This document shows positions 17,581-27,619 of a DNA stretch of 64,000 nucleotides, in pieces. Position numbers and translations under genes: made by a program. The first letter of the stretch is position 1. Each line of letters begins with the position of its first letter. Origin of the DNA: Janthinobacterium tructae (GTDB taxonomy: Bacteria; Pseudomonadota; Gammaproteobacteria; Burkholderiales; Burkholderiaceae_D); contig NZ_CP041185.1 of assembly GCF_006517255.1 (NCBI RefSeq), forward strand, positions 3,348,001 to 3,412,000, read 5' to 3'. The notes under the pieces are model-generated. The model searched no databases, was not told the DNA's origin, and was given only the letters and a program-made list of their open reading frames with translations.

Positions 17581-20094
17581 TTAAAACGTGGCGCGCAGGG
17601 TTACGCTCGCATTGCGTGGCGCGCCGTACCAGTTGCCGCCGCCTGAGTAGCCCGTCTTTTCATAGTAGTGCTTGTCAAAGAGATTATTGACGTTCAGGGC
17701 CAGCGACCAGCGGGGATCGATGCGGTATTGCGCCAGCGCGCTCCAGACGGCATAGCCACCCTGCGTAAACTGGAAGTCCTGCACGGCGCCGGCGCGCGTG
17801 AGCACCGTGCCACTCGTGTAGCTGGCGCTCTGGATGGCGACGTTGCCACCCACCTTCCAGGCTGACCAGGCGCCAGGCAAGGTATACGCCGTCGACAGCT
17901 TGAACAGATGCTTGGGCGTGATGCTGCTGAAAGGCAAGCCCGTGCTGTCATTCTTGCTGTGGTTGAAAGTATAGCCGGCGGCGGCCTGCAAGCCGGGCAA
18001 GAGTTCGCCGCCCACTTCCATATCCGCGCCGCGGCTGGTCACCTTGCCTTGCGGCAGATAGCAGCAATTGCCCGCATACAGATCGGTTTCTTCCGGATAG
18101 CCGGGGTCCAGCACCGCCTCGCCATTGCGTTCGACATGGAACAGGCTGAAGGTGGCATTCAGGCGCCCGTCGAGCAGTTCACCCTTGAAGCCGCCTTCAT
18201 AGCTCTTGCCCGTGATGGGCTTGAGCGAGGTGCCCGGCATCGGCCCCGCCTTGTACAGCGCCTGCGGCTTGAAGATGGCGGAATAGCTGGCATATGCCGA
18301 CCACTGTGCATTGAGGTCGTAAATGATGCCGCCATACGGCGTGAGCTTGGTCGGCTCGCTGAAGCGGCTGTCCGAGTCGGGTGCCCACACGCCCGTGTCG
18401 CCATCGAGAGATGCCACGTATTGCTTGAATTTGTAACGGGCCAGGCGCGCGCCCAGCACCACGTGCAGCTGGTCGCTGGGATGCAGGCGCACGGTGCCAT
18501 ACGCGCCATACTGTTCCTGCTCCCATGGATGAAAACGGTACCAGACAGGGCCATTGTCGCCGCCGGACCATGGCGTGGCATCGGGATTGAAAGGATTGGC
18601 CGGCGTACTGCCGGCCCCCGTCTGCCGGGCCGAATCCCAGTAGCTCGTGACCTTCTGCCGGTCGGCTCCCAACAGCAACTCATGCGTGCGTCCCAGCAGC
18701 TTGAAATTGCCCGTCAGATTCAGGTCCAGCACATTCTGGTGATTCCAGGCATTGTTGCGCGTACCGGCCCACACCACGCCATCGCTGCCGCCAGGCTGCA
18801 CGGCTCCGGTGGTAAACGTGCCGCGTCCCTTGGCGCTCTGCTCGACGTGGCTGGCATTCAGTTTCAGCTTCCAGCCAGTGGCAAAGCGGTGTTCAAGCTG
18901 GGCAAACAGCTCCGTGACCGCATTGTCGACATACCCCCAGGGCTGGCTCAGATTGGTCGAGCGCGGCAGCTGCAAATCCGTGCCATCGGCATAACGGGGC
19001 AGACCGGAACCACTGCCATTCGTATCGCGCTTGGCATGCGACCAGCCCACGGTCAACAGCGACCCCGTGGGCAGGTCCGCTTCCAGCACAGCGTACACGA
19101 GTGCCTTTTCCGTACGGAAGTGGCGCATGAAGGAGCCATCATTTTCATACATGGCCACCACCCGCCCGCGCAGCCGTCCATCGTCAGTGAGCGGGCCCGT
19201 GGCGTCGATATCGGCGCGATAATTGCTCCAGCTAGCCGCCGACAGCGCGGCCGCCAGTTGCCGCTGCTCCAGCGGTTTCTTGCGCGCCAGATTGATGATG
19301 CCGCCCGGATCACCGGCGCCGGACAGCAGGCCGGACGCGCCGCGCATCACCTCGACCCGGTCGTACATCGCCATATCCTGGATCGCCGTCGCGGTGTAGC
19401 TGCCGATATTGAAGGGCGCGCCGCCATCGATCTGCATGCTGTCGATCTGGAAGCCCCGCGAATAGAAATTGTAGGCGTGGCCGTTTACGCGCTGCAAGGT
19501 GATGCCCGGCGTCAGCGCCATGGCGCCACCGATATCCTTGACGTCCTGGTCATCGAGCTGCTGGCGCGTCACCACCGATACCGACTGGGGAATTTCGCGA
19601 AACGACTGGTCCGTCTTCGACGCGATGCTGGTGACGCGGCTCGTGTACGAACCCGTGCCTTCCGTGCTGCCATCGGCGGCGCGGCGCGCGCGCACGCGGA
19701 TCGCGGCCAGGGTTTGCTCATCAGCGGCGCTGGCAGCGGCACCCGCCGATGTCGCGGCTGCGGGCGCCGCTTTTTGCAAGGTATAACTGCCGTCGCTGCG
19801 GCCGACGAGTTCCAGGCCGCTGCCGGCCAGCAGGCGCGCCAGCGCCTCGCGCGGCGTATAGCTGCCGCTCAGGGCCGGACTGCTCAGCCCCGCCGTCAGT
19901 GCCGGATCGAACGACAGGGCGATGCCCGTCTCGACGGCCAGGGTGGACAGGTTGCGCCCCAGGGGGCCAGCCGGCAGCGCGATACTGCGCGCGGCGGGCG
20001 CGTCCGGCGATGCGGCATGGGCGGGCGCCGCCATGGCCAGCACGGCCAGGTGGACGGCGAGAAAAACGATGGAACGGAGGGGAGCTGCAGGCAT
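17581..20094 (-). CDS. TonB-dependent siderophore receptor with signalling (STN) domain
   Basis: An 837-residue outer-membrane receptor. After the signal peptide comes an STN domain (about 35-115: LGRNLSTLAVETGIALSF...) that contacts FecR in the periplasm. A plug domain (FREIPQSVSVVTRQQLDDQ) and a 22-strand barrel ending in Phe (VTLRATF) follow. It should import a ferric siderophore and also signal its presence. ATG 20094 is chosen over the ATG at 20115 because AAGGA lies six bases upstream. It is downstream of its FecR and ECF sigma genes, forming a complete cell-surface-signalling unit. Confidence 0.93.
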   Translation of the reverse strand: MPAAPLRSIVFLAVHLAVLAMAAPAHAASPDAPAARSIALPAGPLGRNLSTLAVETGIALSFDPALTAGLSSPALSGSYTPREALARLLAGSGLELVGRSDGSYTLQKAAPAAATSAGAAASAADEQTLAAIRVRARRAADGSTEGTGSYTSRVTSIASKTDQSFREIPQSVSVVTRQQLDDQDVKDIGGAMALTPGITLQRVNGHAYNFYSRGFQIDSMQIDGGAPFNIGSYTATAIQDMAMYDRVEVMRGASGLLSGAGDPGGIINLARKKPLEQRQLAAALSAASWSNYRADIDATGPLTDDGRLRGRVVAMYENDGSFMRHFRTEKALVYAVLEADLPTGSLLTVGWSHAKRDTNGSGSGLPRYADGTDLQLPRSTNLSQPWGYVDNAVTELFAQLEHRFATGWKLKLNASHVEQSAKGRGTFTTGAVQPGGSDGVVWAGTRNNAWNHQNVLDLNLTGNFKLLGRTHELLLGADRQKVTSYWDSARQTGAGSTPANPFNPDATPWSGGDNGPVWYRFHPWEQEQYGAYGTVRLHPSDQLHVVLGARLARYKFKQYVASLDGDTGVWAPDSDSRFSEPTKLTPYGGIIYDLNAQWSAYASYSAIFKPQALYKAGPMPGTSLKPITGKSYEGGFKGELLDGRLNATFSLFHVERNGEAVLDPGYPEETDLYAGNCCYLPQGKVTSRGADMEVGGELLPGLQAAAGYTFNHSKNDSTGLPFSSITPKHLFKLSTAYTLPGAWSAWKVGGNVAIQSASYTSGTVLTRAGAVQDFQFTQGGYAVWSALAQYRIDPRWSLALNVNNLFDKHYYEKTGYSGGGNWYGAPRNASVTLRATF

Positions 20095-20174
20095 GACATT
20101 TCCTTTACATGGCAATGGGATCTTCTTCCCCTTGCCAGCCCGGCGCGAAAAAAGTGTCAGGTTCTTTCAACTAT

Positions 20175-21146
20175 TTATTCAGGTGCATCCAGGGTGACCC
20201 AATAGCCGCCAAGGCGCGTGCGCGCCGCCACAGGATAGGTCGATACCAGCATCACCAGCGCCGCATCCGTGTCCGTGATGGGAAAGGCGCCCGAGACGCG
20301 CACGTCGGCCACGCGGGGATCGCAGCGCACGATGCCGGGCCGGTAGCGGCCCAGTTCCAGCGCAAAATCGTGCAAACGCATGGCGTCGGCCAGCAGCATG
20401 CCGCGCTGCCACGCCAGCGCGCCGCCGTCCAGCGCAGCGGGTTCGCCGATGGCCGCCGCCGTGAAGACCACCTGCCGTCCCGCTGGAATGATGTGCTGCG
20501 CACCGCTGCGCGCCTGCACGCGCACGCGGCTTTCCCGCACCGCCAGCAGGGTCCGGCCATCATCCTGGCGCACGGAAAACTGCGTGCCCAGCGCTTCGAG
20601 CCAGCCTTCGGCCGTGGCGACAAGGAAGGGACGGCGCTGCGCATCGGCGGCAGTGTGCACGGCGATTTCGCCGCGCCGCAGGGTCAGCAGGCGCTGCGCG
20701 CCATCGAATTGCACGTCCAGGGTAGTGGCCGTATTGAGGCTGATGCGGCTGCCGTCCGGCAGGGTGATATCGCGCCGCTCGCCAGTAGCCGTGCGGTAGT
20801 CGTGGCGCCAACCCTGCTGCTCCATCAGCAGCCAGGCGCCGGGCACCACCGCCAGCAAGGCGGCCAGTTTCAGCAGCGCGGCGCGGCGCGCCGAAGTGCG
20901 GTCCAATTCGCGCGAGCGGTCCAGCGCCGGCATGGCCAGCTCCGGCGGCAGGCCGCCCAGTTTTCCCAGCAGCGCTTCGGCACGCTGCCAGGCACGCGCA
21001 TGTTCCGGGTCGCTGGCGCGCCAGCGTTCGCACGCGCGCCGCTGCTGCGCGCTGGCCGCGCCCGAGTGCAGCTGCATCAGCCAGTCGGCAGCCTGTTCGA
21101 GTACACGCGGGTCAATCGGACCACTGGCGCCCATGCTAGTTGTCAT
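20175..21146 (-). CDS. FecR-type anti-sigma factor / signal transducer
   Basis: A 323-residue protein. The N-terminal cytoplasmic DUF4880-type domain (about 10-60, AADWLMQLHSGA) would hold the sigma factor. One membrane helix is at about 88-107 (LLKLAALLAVVPGAWLL). The periplasmic FecR domain follows, with the conserved ALGTQFSV in which the Gly-Thr pair is a known self-cleavage position in homologues. It overlaps the sigma gene by 11 bases, so the two are translationally coupled. Confidence 0.92.
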   Translation of the reverse strand: MTTSMGASGPIDPRVLEQAADWLMQLHSGAASAQQRRACERWRASDPEHARAWQRAEALLGKLGGLPPELAMPALDRSRELDRTSARRAALLKLAALLAVVPGAWLLMEQQGWRHDYRTATGERRDITLPDGSRISLNTATTLDVQFDGAQRLLTLRRGEIAVHTAADAQRRPFLVATAEGWLEALGTQFSVRQDDGRTLLAVRESRVRVQARSGAQHIIPAGRQVVFTAAAIGEPAALDGGALAWQRGMLLADAMRLHDFALELGRYRPGIVRCDPRVADVRVSGAFPITDTDAALVMLVSTYPVAARTRLGGYWVTLDAPE

Positions 21147-21666
21147 CGAGCTGCAGGCACGCCAGGAACGCCTGCTTCATATAGCGCTTCACGCTGGCCA
21201 GCGACACCTCCAGCCGCACGGCGATGGCGTCATAGGTCAGCCCTTCCAGCTGCGACAGCAAAAAGGCGCGCCGCACGCTGGCCGGCAGGGCATCGAGCAT
21301 GGCGTCGACCTGGTGCAGGGTTTCCAGGATCAGCAATTGCTCTTCACACGATGGCGCTTGCGCTTCGGGCAGCAGGGCGATGGCGTCGAGATAGGCGCGT
21401 TCGAGCGCCTGGCGCTGGTACCAGTTGATCAGGATGCCGCGCGCCACCGTCGTCAGGTAGGCGCGCGGCTGGCTGATGGCGACGATGTCGCGCCCGGCCA
21501 GGATGCGCACGAAGGTATCGTGTGCCAGATCGGCCGCGTCAAAAGCATTGCCCAGCTTGTAGCGCAACCAGCCATGCAGCCAGCCGTGGTGCTGCTGGTA
21601 AAGCACCTGAGCGGCATGCGTGGGAGAAGAGTGGTCTTGCTGTAGGGCGAAGTCGGCGGCCGACAT
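21136..21666 (-). CDS. FecI-type ECF sigma factor
   Basis: A 176-residue iron-starvation sigma factor. Region 2 holds DLAHDTFVRILAGRD, and region 4 has the helix-turn-helix YDAIAVRLEVSLASVKRYM. It directs RNA polymerase to the receptor gene when the receptor is loaded. The codon at 21672 lies too close to the ribosome site, so ATG 21666 (MSAADFALQQ) with AAGGA five bases upstream is chosen. A Fur-box-like palindrome is 38 bases upstream. Confidence 0.92.
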   Translation of the reverse strand: MSAADFALQQDHSSPTHAAQVLYQQHHGWLHGWLRYKLGNAFDAADLAHDTFVRILAGRDIVAISQPRAYLTTVARGILINWYQRQALERAYLDAIALLPEAQAPSCEEQLLILETLHQVDAMLDALPASVRRAFLLSQLEGLTYDAIAVRLEVSLASVKRYMKQAFLACLQLDDN

Positions 21667-21703
21667 GGGCATCCTTTCCTGTCAGGCGCCTGGCACCAAT
21701 GCA

Positions 21704-21722
21704 AATAAGAATTATTCTCATT
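21704..21722 (-). promoter_or_regulatory. Fur box upstream of ECF sigma 1
   Basis: AATAAGAATTATTCTCATT is a near-palindromic Fur-type operator. It is identical over 19 bases to the one at 29160-29178. Confidence 0.75.
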
Positions 21723-21794
21723 TTAGCCGAAAGAACAACGCCGGCGCAATGCCTGGCCGCGATGGCAGGCATGGCGCCGGCGTTTTTACAACAC

Positions 21795-23798
21795 CTACTG
21801 TCCCGCCAGCGCCACCACCGGATCGAGTCCCGACGCCTTGCGCGCCGGCATGAAGCCAAACACCAGCCCCGTCACCACGGCGCAGGCAAACGCGCCGGCG
21901 ATGGCGCTCAGCGAAAAGATCACCGGCACGTCCCATACCAGCAGCAGGCCGGCCACCGTCACGCCGACCACGATGCCGGCCACGCCGCCCACCACCGACA
22001 CCAGCACGGCTTCGGTGAGGAACTGGCGCAGGATGTCGCGCCGGCGCGCGCCCGTCGCCATGCGGATGCCGATTTCGCGCGTGCGCTCGCGCACCGTCAT
22101 CAGCATCACGTTCATGACGCCGATGCCGCCCACCACCAGCGACACGGCAGCGATCAGGCTAAGCATCATGGTCATGTTGTCCTGCGTCCTGGCTTCGGCG
22201 GCGATCGACGCGGCCGCGTTGCTAATGCCATAGTCGCGGATGCGGTGGCGTTCGAACATGGTGGCGTCGACCGCCGCCTCCACCTCGGTCACGCGCTTGA
22301 CGTCGTCCACCGCCATGACGGTGTAGGTCGGCTCGCGCTGGCCGAAGACGCGGATGCCGGCCGTGGAAAACGGCAGCAGCAGCACGTCGTCTTCATCCTT
22401 CTCGCCCGTCAGCGCGCCCTTCGCGCTCATCAAGCCGATCACCTGGAACGGCACATTGCCGATCAGGATGCTCTGCCCCACGGGATTGGCCACGTCGGGC
22501 ATCAGTTTTTCCGCCAGGTGCGCGCCCAGCACGGCCACGGTGGCCATCTCGCGCTCGTCTTCTTCGGTAAAGAAGCCGCCCTTGGCCACCGGCCAGGTCT
22601 GGATCTGCGGCAGGGCCGGCCCCGTGCCGCGCACATACGTCTGCACGTCGAGGTTACCGTGGCGTATCACCTTGTTACCCGTGACATTCGGCAGCACGTG
22701 GGTGATGCCCGGCACATCCTTGAGCGCATCGAGATCGGCCAGGGTGATGCTGCGCCCGGGGATGCGCGAGCTTTCGCCGCGCGACGCCATGTACAGCAGG
22801 TTCGAGCCGAACGCGCCTAATTGGGCCATCACTTGCTGGCGCGTGCCCAGGCCGATGGCCAGCATGACGATCACGGAAGCGACGCCGATGACGATGCCGA
22901 GCAGGGTCAATCCCGTGCGGAAGCGGTTGATCCACAGCACGCGCCAGGCGGCGCGCGCCGCATCGAGCAATTCCGTGCCCAGCGACGCCCCCGTGTCATG
23001 GGCGGCACGCGACATGTCCAGCGGCGGCAGGGCCGTCGACGTGGAGGGAATGGCAATGGCGCCCGAGTCTGCGATGATTTCGCCATCGCTGATCTCGATC
23101 ACGCGGCGCGCCTGGGCCGCCACCTTGCGGTCATGCGTAATGAGGATGATGGTGTGGCCCGCGTCGGCCAGTTCACCCAGCAGGGCCATGACTTCGGCGC
23201 CGCTGCTGCTATCTAAGGCCCCCGTCGGTTCATCGGCAAGGATGATGCGCCCGCCATTCATCAGGGCGCGCGCGATCGACACGCGCTGCTGCTGCCCGCC
23301 CGATAATTGATTCGGCCGGTGGTCGAGCCGCTCGCCGAGGCCCAGGCGCTTGAGCAGCGCTTCGGAGCGGGCGTGGCGGGCGGCCGCCGGCATGCCCGCG
23401 TACAGGGCCGGCACTTCCACGTTCTCGCGCGCCGATTCGGTGGCGATCAGGTGATAACCCTGGAAGACGAAGCCGAACGCCTCGCGCCGCAGCCACGCCA
23501 GTTCATCGGGATTCAGGCTGGCCACGTCCTGGCCGGCGAAGCGGTAGGTACCGTCGCTGGGACGGTCAAGGCATCCCAACAGATGCATCAGCGTCGATTT
23601 GCCGGAACCGGATGCGCCCACGATGGCGACGAATTCACCGGCGCCGATGGACAAGGTCAGGCCGCGCAGCACTTCCACGGCAGGCGCGCCATCATGGCCG
23701 CCATAGCGCTTGCGGATGCCGGCAAGTTCAATCAGTGGTGCCGGCTGGCCAGGTTCTCCGGCTTGCCCCAGCGACGCGGCCTCGCTCATGGCGCTCAC
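21795..23798 (-). CDS. macB: MacB-type ABC transporter, fused ATPase and permease
   Basis: A 667-residue protein. The N-terminal ATPase has Walker [10 protein letters not shown], signature [15 protein letters not shown] and Walker B DEPTGALD. The first MacB membrane helix follows at about 295-320, then the periplasmic core and three C-terminal helices of the FtsX type. It would work with MacA and an outer-membrane channel to export siderophores, antibiotics or peptides. The start may be GTG 23798, overlapping the macA stop, or ATG 23789. Confidence 0.9.
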   Translation of the reverse strand: MSAMSEAASLGQAGEPGQPAPLIELAGIRKRYGGHDGAPAVEVLRGLTLSIGAGEFVAIVGASGSGKSTLMHLLGCLDRPSDGTYRFAGQDVASLNPDELAWLRREAFGFVFQGYHLIATESARENVEVPALYAGMPAAARHARSEALLKRLGLGERLDHRPNQLSGGQQQRVSIARALMNGGRIILADEPTGALDSSSGAEVMALLGELADAGHTIILITHDRKVAAQARRVIEISDGEIIADSGAIAIPSTSTALPPLDMSRAAHDTGASLGTELLDAARAAWRVLWINRFRTGLTLLGIVIGVASVIVMLAIGLGTRQQVMAQLGAFGSNLLYMASRGESSRIPGRSITLADLDALKDVPGITHVLPNVTGNKVIRHGNLDVQTYVRGTGPALPQIQTWPVAKGGFFTEEDEREMATVAVLGAHLAEKLMPDVANPVGQSILIGNVPFQVIGLMSAKGALTGEKDEDDVLLLPFSTAGIRVFGQREPTYTVMAVDDVKRVTEVEAAVDATMFERHRIRDYGISNAAASIAAEARTQDNMTMMLSLIAAVSLVVGGIGVMNVMLMTVRERTREIGIRMATGARRRDILRQFLTEAVLVSVVGGVAGIVVGVTVAGLLLVWDVPVIFSLSAIAGAFACAVVTGLVFGFMPARKASGLDPVVALAGQ

Positions 23799-24982
23799 AG
23801 CTGGAACCTGCTGGCGCCGCTGCTGGCCGGCTGCTCGCCCGTGACCAGCAATTCACCTTCGCGCAAGCCTTGCAGCACTTCCGCGCTGAGGCGGTTGCGC
23901 ACGCCCACGGTGACGGCGCGCGTATCGACCTTGCCGTCGGCATCCATCACGCGGGCCGTGAACTGCCCCGGCCTGGCGCCTTCTTCCGTCGACGGTTTCA
24001 GGGCCGGCAAGGGCACGGCCAGCACATTGTTTGCCGCGGCCGTGACAAACACCACCTGCGCCGTCATCTGCGGCATCAGTTCGCCATCGGCGTTATCCAC
24101 GTCGAACAGCACCGTATATAAAATCACCTTGCTGGTCGACGGCGCCAGGGCCGTGCCGGCGGCAGAACCACCGGGCACCGGCGGCGCCGGCAGCACTTGC
24201 CGCACCTTGCCGCTCCAGCGCCGCTGGTCGCCGCCCAGGGTGGTGAAGTACACGGGCATGTCCGGGCGTACGCGGCGCACGTCCGCTTCCGACACTTCCG
24301 TCCATACCGTCATGGCCGACAGATCGGCGATGCGCAGGATGTTTGGCGTCTGGTACGTAGCGTTCAGGGTCTGCCCTTCCTTGGCGTCCAGGCCCACCAC
24401 CTTGCCGGCCATGGGCGCGTAGATGCGCGTATAGCCGAGGCGCGCTTCGTCCGCCTTCAGGCTGGCCTGGGTCTGGGCTATCTGCGCCTTCAGGTGGTCG
24501 ATCTTGGCGCCGGCCGAGGCCAGCGTGGCTTCGGCCGTTTCCAGGTCGGCCAAAGGCGTCGAGTCGAACTTGGCCATCTGCTTCTGGCGCACGTGCTGCT
24601 GGCCCGCCAGGCGATGCTGCGCCTGCTGGTCTGCCAGCTGCGCGCGCAAGCCCGCCAGGGCGGCGCGGCCCGCGTCGACCGTGGCTTGCTGCACGCTGGG
24701 GTCGATCTCGGCCAGCAACTGGCCTTTTTCCACGGCGCTGCCCGGCTGCACGTGCAGGCGCGTGATCTGGCCCGACACCTGCGCGCCCACGTCGACATAG
24801 GTCTGCGGCTGCAGGGTGCCGATGGCCGTGACGCTGGCCTCGATATTGCCGCGCTTGACGGGCGCCGTGTCGAACACGGTGGCCGGGCCGCGCGTGGCCC
24901 ACAGTGCACCGGCGCCCAACAGCGCCAGCAAGACCGCGCCGCCCAGGATGCGGGCGCGGCGGGAAGGCAGACGGGCCGCCAT
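23795..24982 (-). CDS. macA: MacA-type periplasmic adaptor (HlyD family)
   Basis: A 395-residue membrane fusion protein: N-terminal anchor ([18 protein letters not shown]), split lipoyl domain ([19 protein letters not shown] and [14 protein letters not shown]) flanking a coiled-coil of about 80 residues, then beta-barrel and proximal domains. The ATG at 25000 has no ribosome site; ATG 24982 has GGAAGG about nine bases upstream and is preferred. It is coupled to macB and lies 91 bases downstream of the iron-uptake PepSY operon. Confidence 0.88.
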   Translation of the reverse strand: MAARLPSRRARILGGAVLLALLGAGALWATRGPATVFDTAPVKRGNIEASVTAIGTLQPQTYVDVGAQVSGQITRLHVQPGSAVEKGQLLAEIDPSVQQATVDAGRAALAGLRAQLADQQAQHRLAGQQHVRQKQMAKFDSTPLADLETAEATLASAGAKIDHLKAQIAQTQASLKADEARLGYTRIYAPMAGKVVGLDAKEGQTLNATYQTPNILRIADLSAMTVWTEVSEADVRRVRPDMPVYFTTLGGDQRRWSGKVRQVLPAPPVPGGSAAGTALAPSTSKVILYTVLFDVDNADGELMPQMTAQVVFVTAAANNVLAVPLPALKPSTEEGARPGQFTARVMDADGKVDTRAVTVGVRNRLSAEVLQGLREGELLVTGEQPASSGASRFQL

Positions 24983-25073
24983 CAGGAAGCCGCCTTCCAT
25001 ACATTCAAAACATCAATCGGTGTCGCCGGGCGTGAAAAATGCATCAGTCTATCCTTGAAAATGGCGGTGCTCA

Positions 25074-25415
25074 TCACCGCAGGAACGTCACAAGACCTGC
25101 CAGCGCGGCGACGGCTGCCAGCAGGGAACTACGAAACAGCAAGCGGGGGGCATACGGCAGCAGCAGGGCCACCAGCAGCGCTCCCGCACCGATGAATCCC
25201 AGCCAGGCGACCACGCCGACGGTAGCGCTCCAGCCGGCCACGCAAGGCCAGATGGCCAGCGCCAGCAGGATGGCGCCCGCCAGTTGCAGCGCGCGCCGCA
25301 CGTTCGGCGCCGCGTCCCTGCCCCAGACCTGGCCATGGTGGCGGTCCATCGCCAGCGAGAGGCTGGCCATGCCCGCATACGACAGGCCCAGCGCGCACAG
25401 GATGGTGTTGATCAT
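25074..25415 (-). CDS. DUF3325 family membrane protein
   Basis: A 113-residue protein with four hydrophobic segments (for example LAGAILLALAIWPCVA and VVAWLGFIGAGALLVALLL). The family accompanies PepSY and DUF3649 proteins in siderophore-uptake operons; its action is unknown. It overlaps the PepSY gene by four bases (ATGA). Confidence 0.83.
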   Translation of the reverse strand: MINTILCALGLSYAGMASLSLAMDRHHGQVWGRDAAPNVRRALQLAGAILLALAIWPCVAGWSATVGVVAWLGFIGAGALLVALLLPYAPRLLFRSSLLAAVAALAGLVTFLR

Positions 25416-27115
25416 GACTGTCCTTCCGTATTGACTTGCAGGCTGGCCGCAGGCGCAGCGTTTTCTCTGGCGGCGGCTTTTTTAAGCGGCTTTTCCTTGC
25501 GCTTGCGGACTTTCCACGCGCCCCAGGCGGCCAGCAGGCCGAAGGCCATGCTGCCCAGCTCCACGCCGGCGCTTTCCCAGTCGCCGCGCGCGACTTGCGC
25601 CACCAGGTTGTCACCCGTGCTCAGGACATTGAGCACCGGCAGCAGCAGGCACAGCGCCGCCAGCAAGCCCAGTTGCTCGATCCACGCGCGCTTTTCCGCG
25701 CGCAGGCAGGCATGCACCAGCATCAAAAACCACACGCCGAAGAAGGCGCGCACTTCCCAGCCGGCGCGGTGCTCGAGGCCGACGGGGATCAGACGGTTGG
25801 CCCACAGGAAGCCCACGCAGGCGATCGACAGGCCGGCAATCGCCGCCACATTCAGGCAGGCGATGACGCGGTACACGCGCTGCGTATAGGCGCCGAACTC
25901 GCCGCCGGACTTCTGGCGGCGCTTGACCATGAACATGATCGCGCCCGTGCCCATCATGGCAGTGCCGGCCAGGCCGCAGAAGAAATACAGCCAGCGCATC
26001 GGCGTGCCGCCGAAACCCACCATGTGCAGGTTCGACATGACGGAGCGCGTCAGGCCCGCACCGCCCGTGTCCGACTCGCCCGGCAGGCGCACGGCCACCT
26101 GCTCGCCCGTGGCCAGCGCATAACAGGCCCTGCCCGTATTGGCGCTAATGCGCGTGAGCAGTTCCGTATCCTCGTTCCAGCCATACATGCACACGCGCAT
26201 GGAAGCGTCATTCGGGTTGTCCAGCACCACGGCGCGGATTTCCTGGCCGATGGCCTGTTCGGCGCGCAGCGCGAACGATTCCAGCGCGGGAATAGCCAGC
26301 GGCTGGCCGATGCGCGCAGGTTTGCCCGCATCGTTCCAGTCGGCCAGGAAGGCCCGCTTGGGGTTGTCCATGCCGTATTGCGCCACCACGGGGGCCGGCA
26401 CATAGTCATCGCTGAAAAATGCCAGGCCCGTGTAGGCGATCATGAACTGGAACGGTAACGTCAGCACGGCCACCGCGTTATGCGCGTCGAGCCACGAACG
26501 CTGGCCCTTGGCCGGGCGGAAGGTAAAGAAATCCTTGAAGATACGCTTGTGCGTGATGACGCCACTCACCAGCGCCACCAGCATGATCATGGTGGTGATG
26601 CCGACAATCCAGACGCCGATGCGTCCCGCGTGCAGCTCGTAGTGGAAATCGACAAAGTGGTGGCCGCCGATCGTGTCGCGCTGCGTTGCCTCGCGCGCAT
26701 GGTTGACGATGGCGCCCGTCAGCGGATCGAGGTCCGCCGAGCCATAGCCGCCGCTGGGCTGGAACCAGTAGGCGGACAAGCCGTGGCCGGGACGCTGCAC
26801 CGGCCAGATTTCCCACATGTCCGCCTTCGGGTGTTCTTTCGCCATGAAGTCGAGCGCCAGTTCCAGGCGGTGCGCGCGGTCCGTGACCTTCGGCAGCGGC
26901 GGATCGTTCGCATGCGCCGCCTCTTCCAGAGCGTGTTCGGGCGTCATCCAGTGGCCGATCGGGTCGTCGAAGACGGCCAGGGTGCCGGTCAGGAAAATGG
27001 CGAACAGCAGCCAGGAAATCCACAGGCCGCTCCACGTATGCAGCCAGGCCATGGCCTGGCGCAAGCCGCCCTGTTGCGGCGTTTTCACCACTTTGTCTAC
27101 CTTGACGGCGTTCAT
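25412..27115 (-). CDS. PepSY-associated membrane protein (siderophore iron-release type)
   Basis: A 567-residue inner-membrane protein with PepSY-type periplasmic parts (HPKADMWEIWPVQRPGHG) and about five membrane helices (WLHTWSGLWISWLLFAIFL at the start). Relatives such as PiuB/FhuF-linked proteins are thought to help release iron from siderophores by reduction. The frame stays open to 27217, but ATG 27115 (MNAVKVDKV) overlaps the DUF3649 stop and is preferred. It is the middle gene of a three-gene coupled operon. Confidence 0.88.
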   Translation of the reverse strand: MNAVKVDKVVKTPQQGGLRQAMAWLHTWSGLWISWLLFAIFLTGTLAVFDDPIGHWMTPEHALEEAAHANDPPLPKVTDRAHRLELALDFMAKEHPKADMWEIWPVQRPGHGLSAYWFQPSGGYGSADLDPLTGAIVNHAREATQRDTIGGHHFVDFHYELHAGRIGVWIVGITTMIMLVALVSGVITHKRIFKDFFTFRPAKGQRSWLDAHNAVAVLTLPFQFMIAYTGLAFFSDDYVPAPVVAQYGMDNPKRAFLADWNDAGKPARIGQPLAIPALESFALRAEQAIGQEIRAVVLDNPNDASMRVCMYGWNEDTELLTRISANTGRACYALATGEQVAVRLPGESDTGGAGLTRSVMSNLHMVGFGGTPMRWLYFFCGLAGTAMMGTGAIMFMVKRRQKSGGEFGAYTQRVYRVIACLNVAAIAGLSIACVGFLWANRLIPVGLEHRAGWEVRAFFGVWFLMLVHACLRAEKRAWIEQLGLLAALCLLLPVLNVLSTGDNLVAQVARGDWESAGVELGSMAFGLLAAWGAWKVRKRKEKPLKKAAARENAAPAASLQVNTEGQS

Positions 27116-27390
27116 GCGGCACCTCGCGACAGCAGCAGGCCAAGGCCGCCGCATAGAATCGCCGGCAGCAGCATGCCGAGCCAGGCGCGGCGCAGGTCTT
27201 GCACGGCAAAGACCCAAACCACGGCGCAGGTGTAGACGACAAAGGCGCTCAAGGTGGCCGTCAGCACGGCTTCGGCGCGCGACAGCGGCAGCACGGCCGA
27301 CAGCAGCACGGCCACGCCGGACGTGAGGGCATAGCCGCCAAAGACGGCGGCGAGCACGCGCGAGAACAACAGCATATTGGCAGATTTCAT
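27112..27390 (-). CDS. DUF3649 family membrane protein
   Basis: A 92-residue protein with three hydrophobic helices (LLFSRVLAAVFGGYAL; LTATLSAFVVYTCAVVWVF; LGMLLPAILCGGLGLLL). The family precedes PepSY proteins in iron-uptake operons. The start is ATG 27390 (MKSANMLLF); the frame extends to 27516, but the extra residues look unlike a protein start. A Fur-like palindrome lies ~200 bases upstream. Confidence 0.8.
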   Translation of the reverse strand: MKSANMLLFSRVLAAVFGGYALTSGVAVLLSAVLPLSRAEAVLTATLSAFVVYTCAVVWVFAVQDLRRAWLGMLLPAILCGGLGLLLSRGAA

Positions 27391-27592
27391 CGTTGCGGCA
27401 CCCCAGACAACGGCTGTTGCGCCGGGTGGCAGACCATATACATCAGATGCATCACACTGCGTCCTTCCATCAAAGTTGATTATGGCGGCGGCACGCAGCG
27501 GCATGAAACCGCGCAACGTGGCGCCTTGAATGGGTACTTGAAATTACGTCTCTCAACTACAGGTGCCGCGAGAATCGAAAACGGGCAGTCCG

Positions 27593-27611
27593 ATTGAAAA
27601 ATATTCTTATC
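27593..27611 (-). promoter_or_regulatory. Possible Fur box upstream of the DUF3649-PepSY-DUF3325 operon
   Basis: On the minus strand GATAAGAATATTTTTCAAT matches the local 19-base Fur box at 14 positions. It stands nine bases after the stop of FecR 2 and ~200 bases before the DUF3649 gene. Confidence 0.45.
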
Positions 27612-27619
27612 GAGGCGGG

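Noticed and set aside
17908..20205. 765-residue plus-strand frame opposite the TonB receptor
   Set aside because: Antisense shadow; no start site or known domain.
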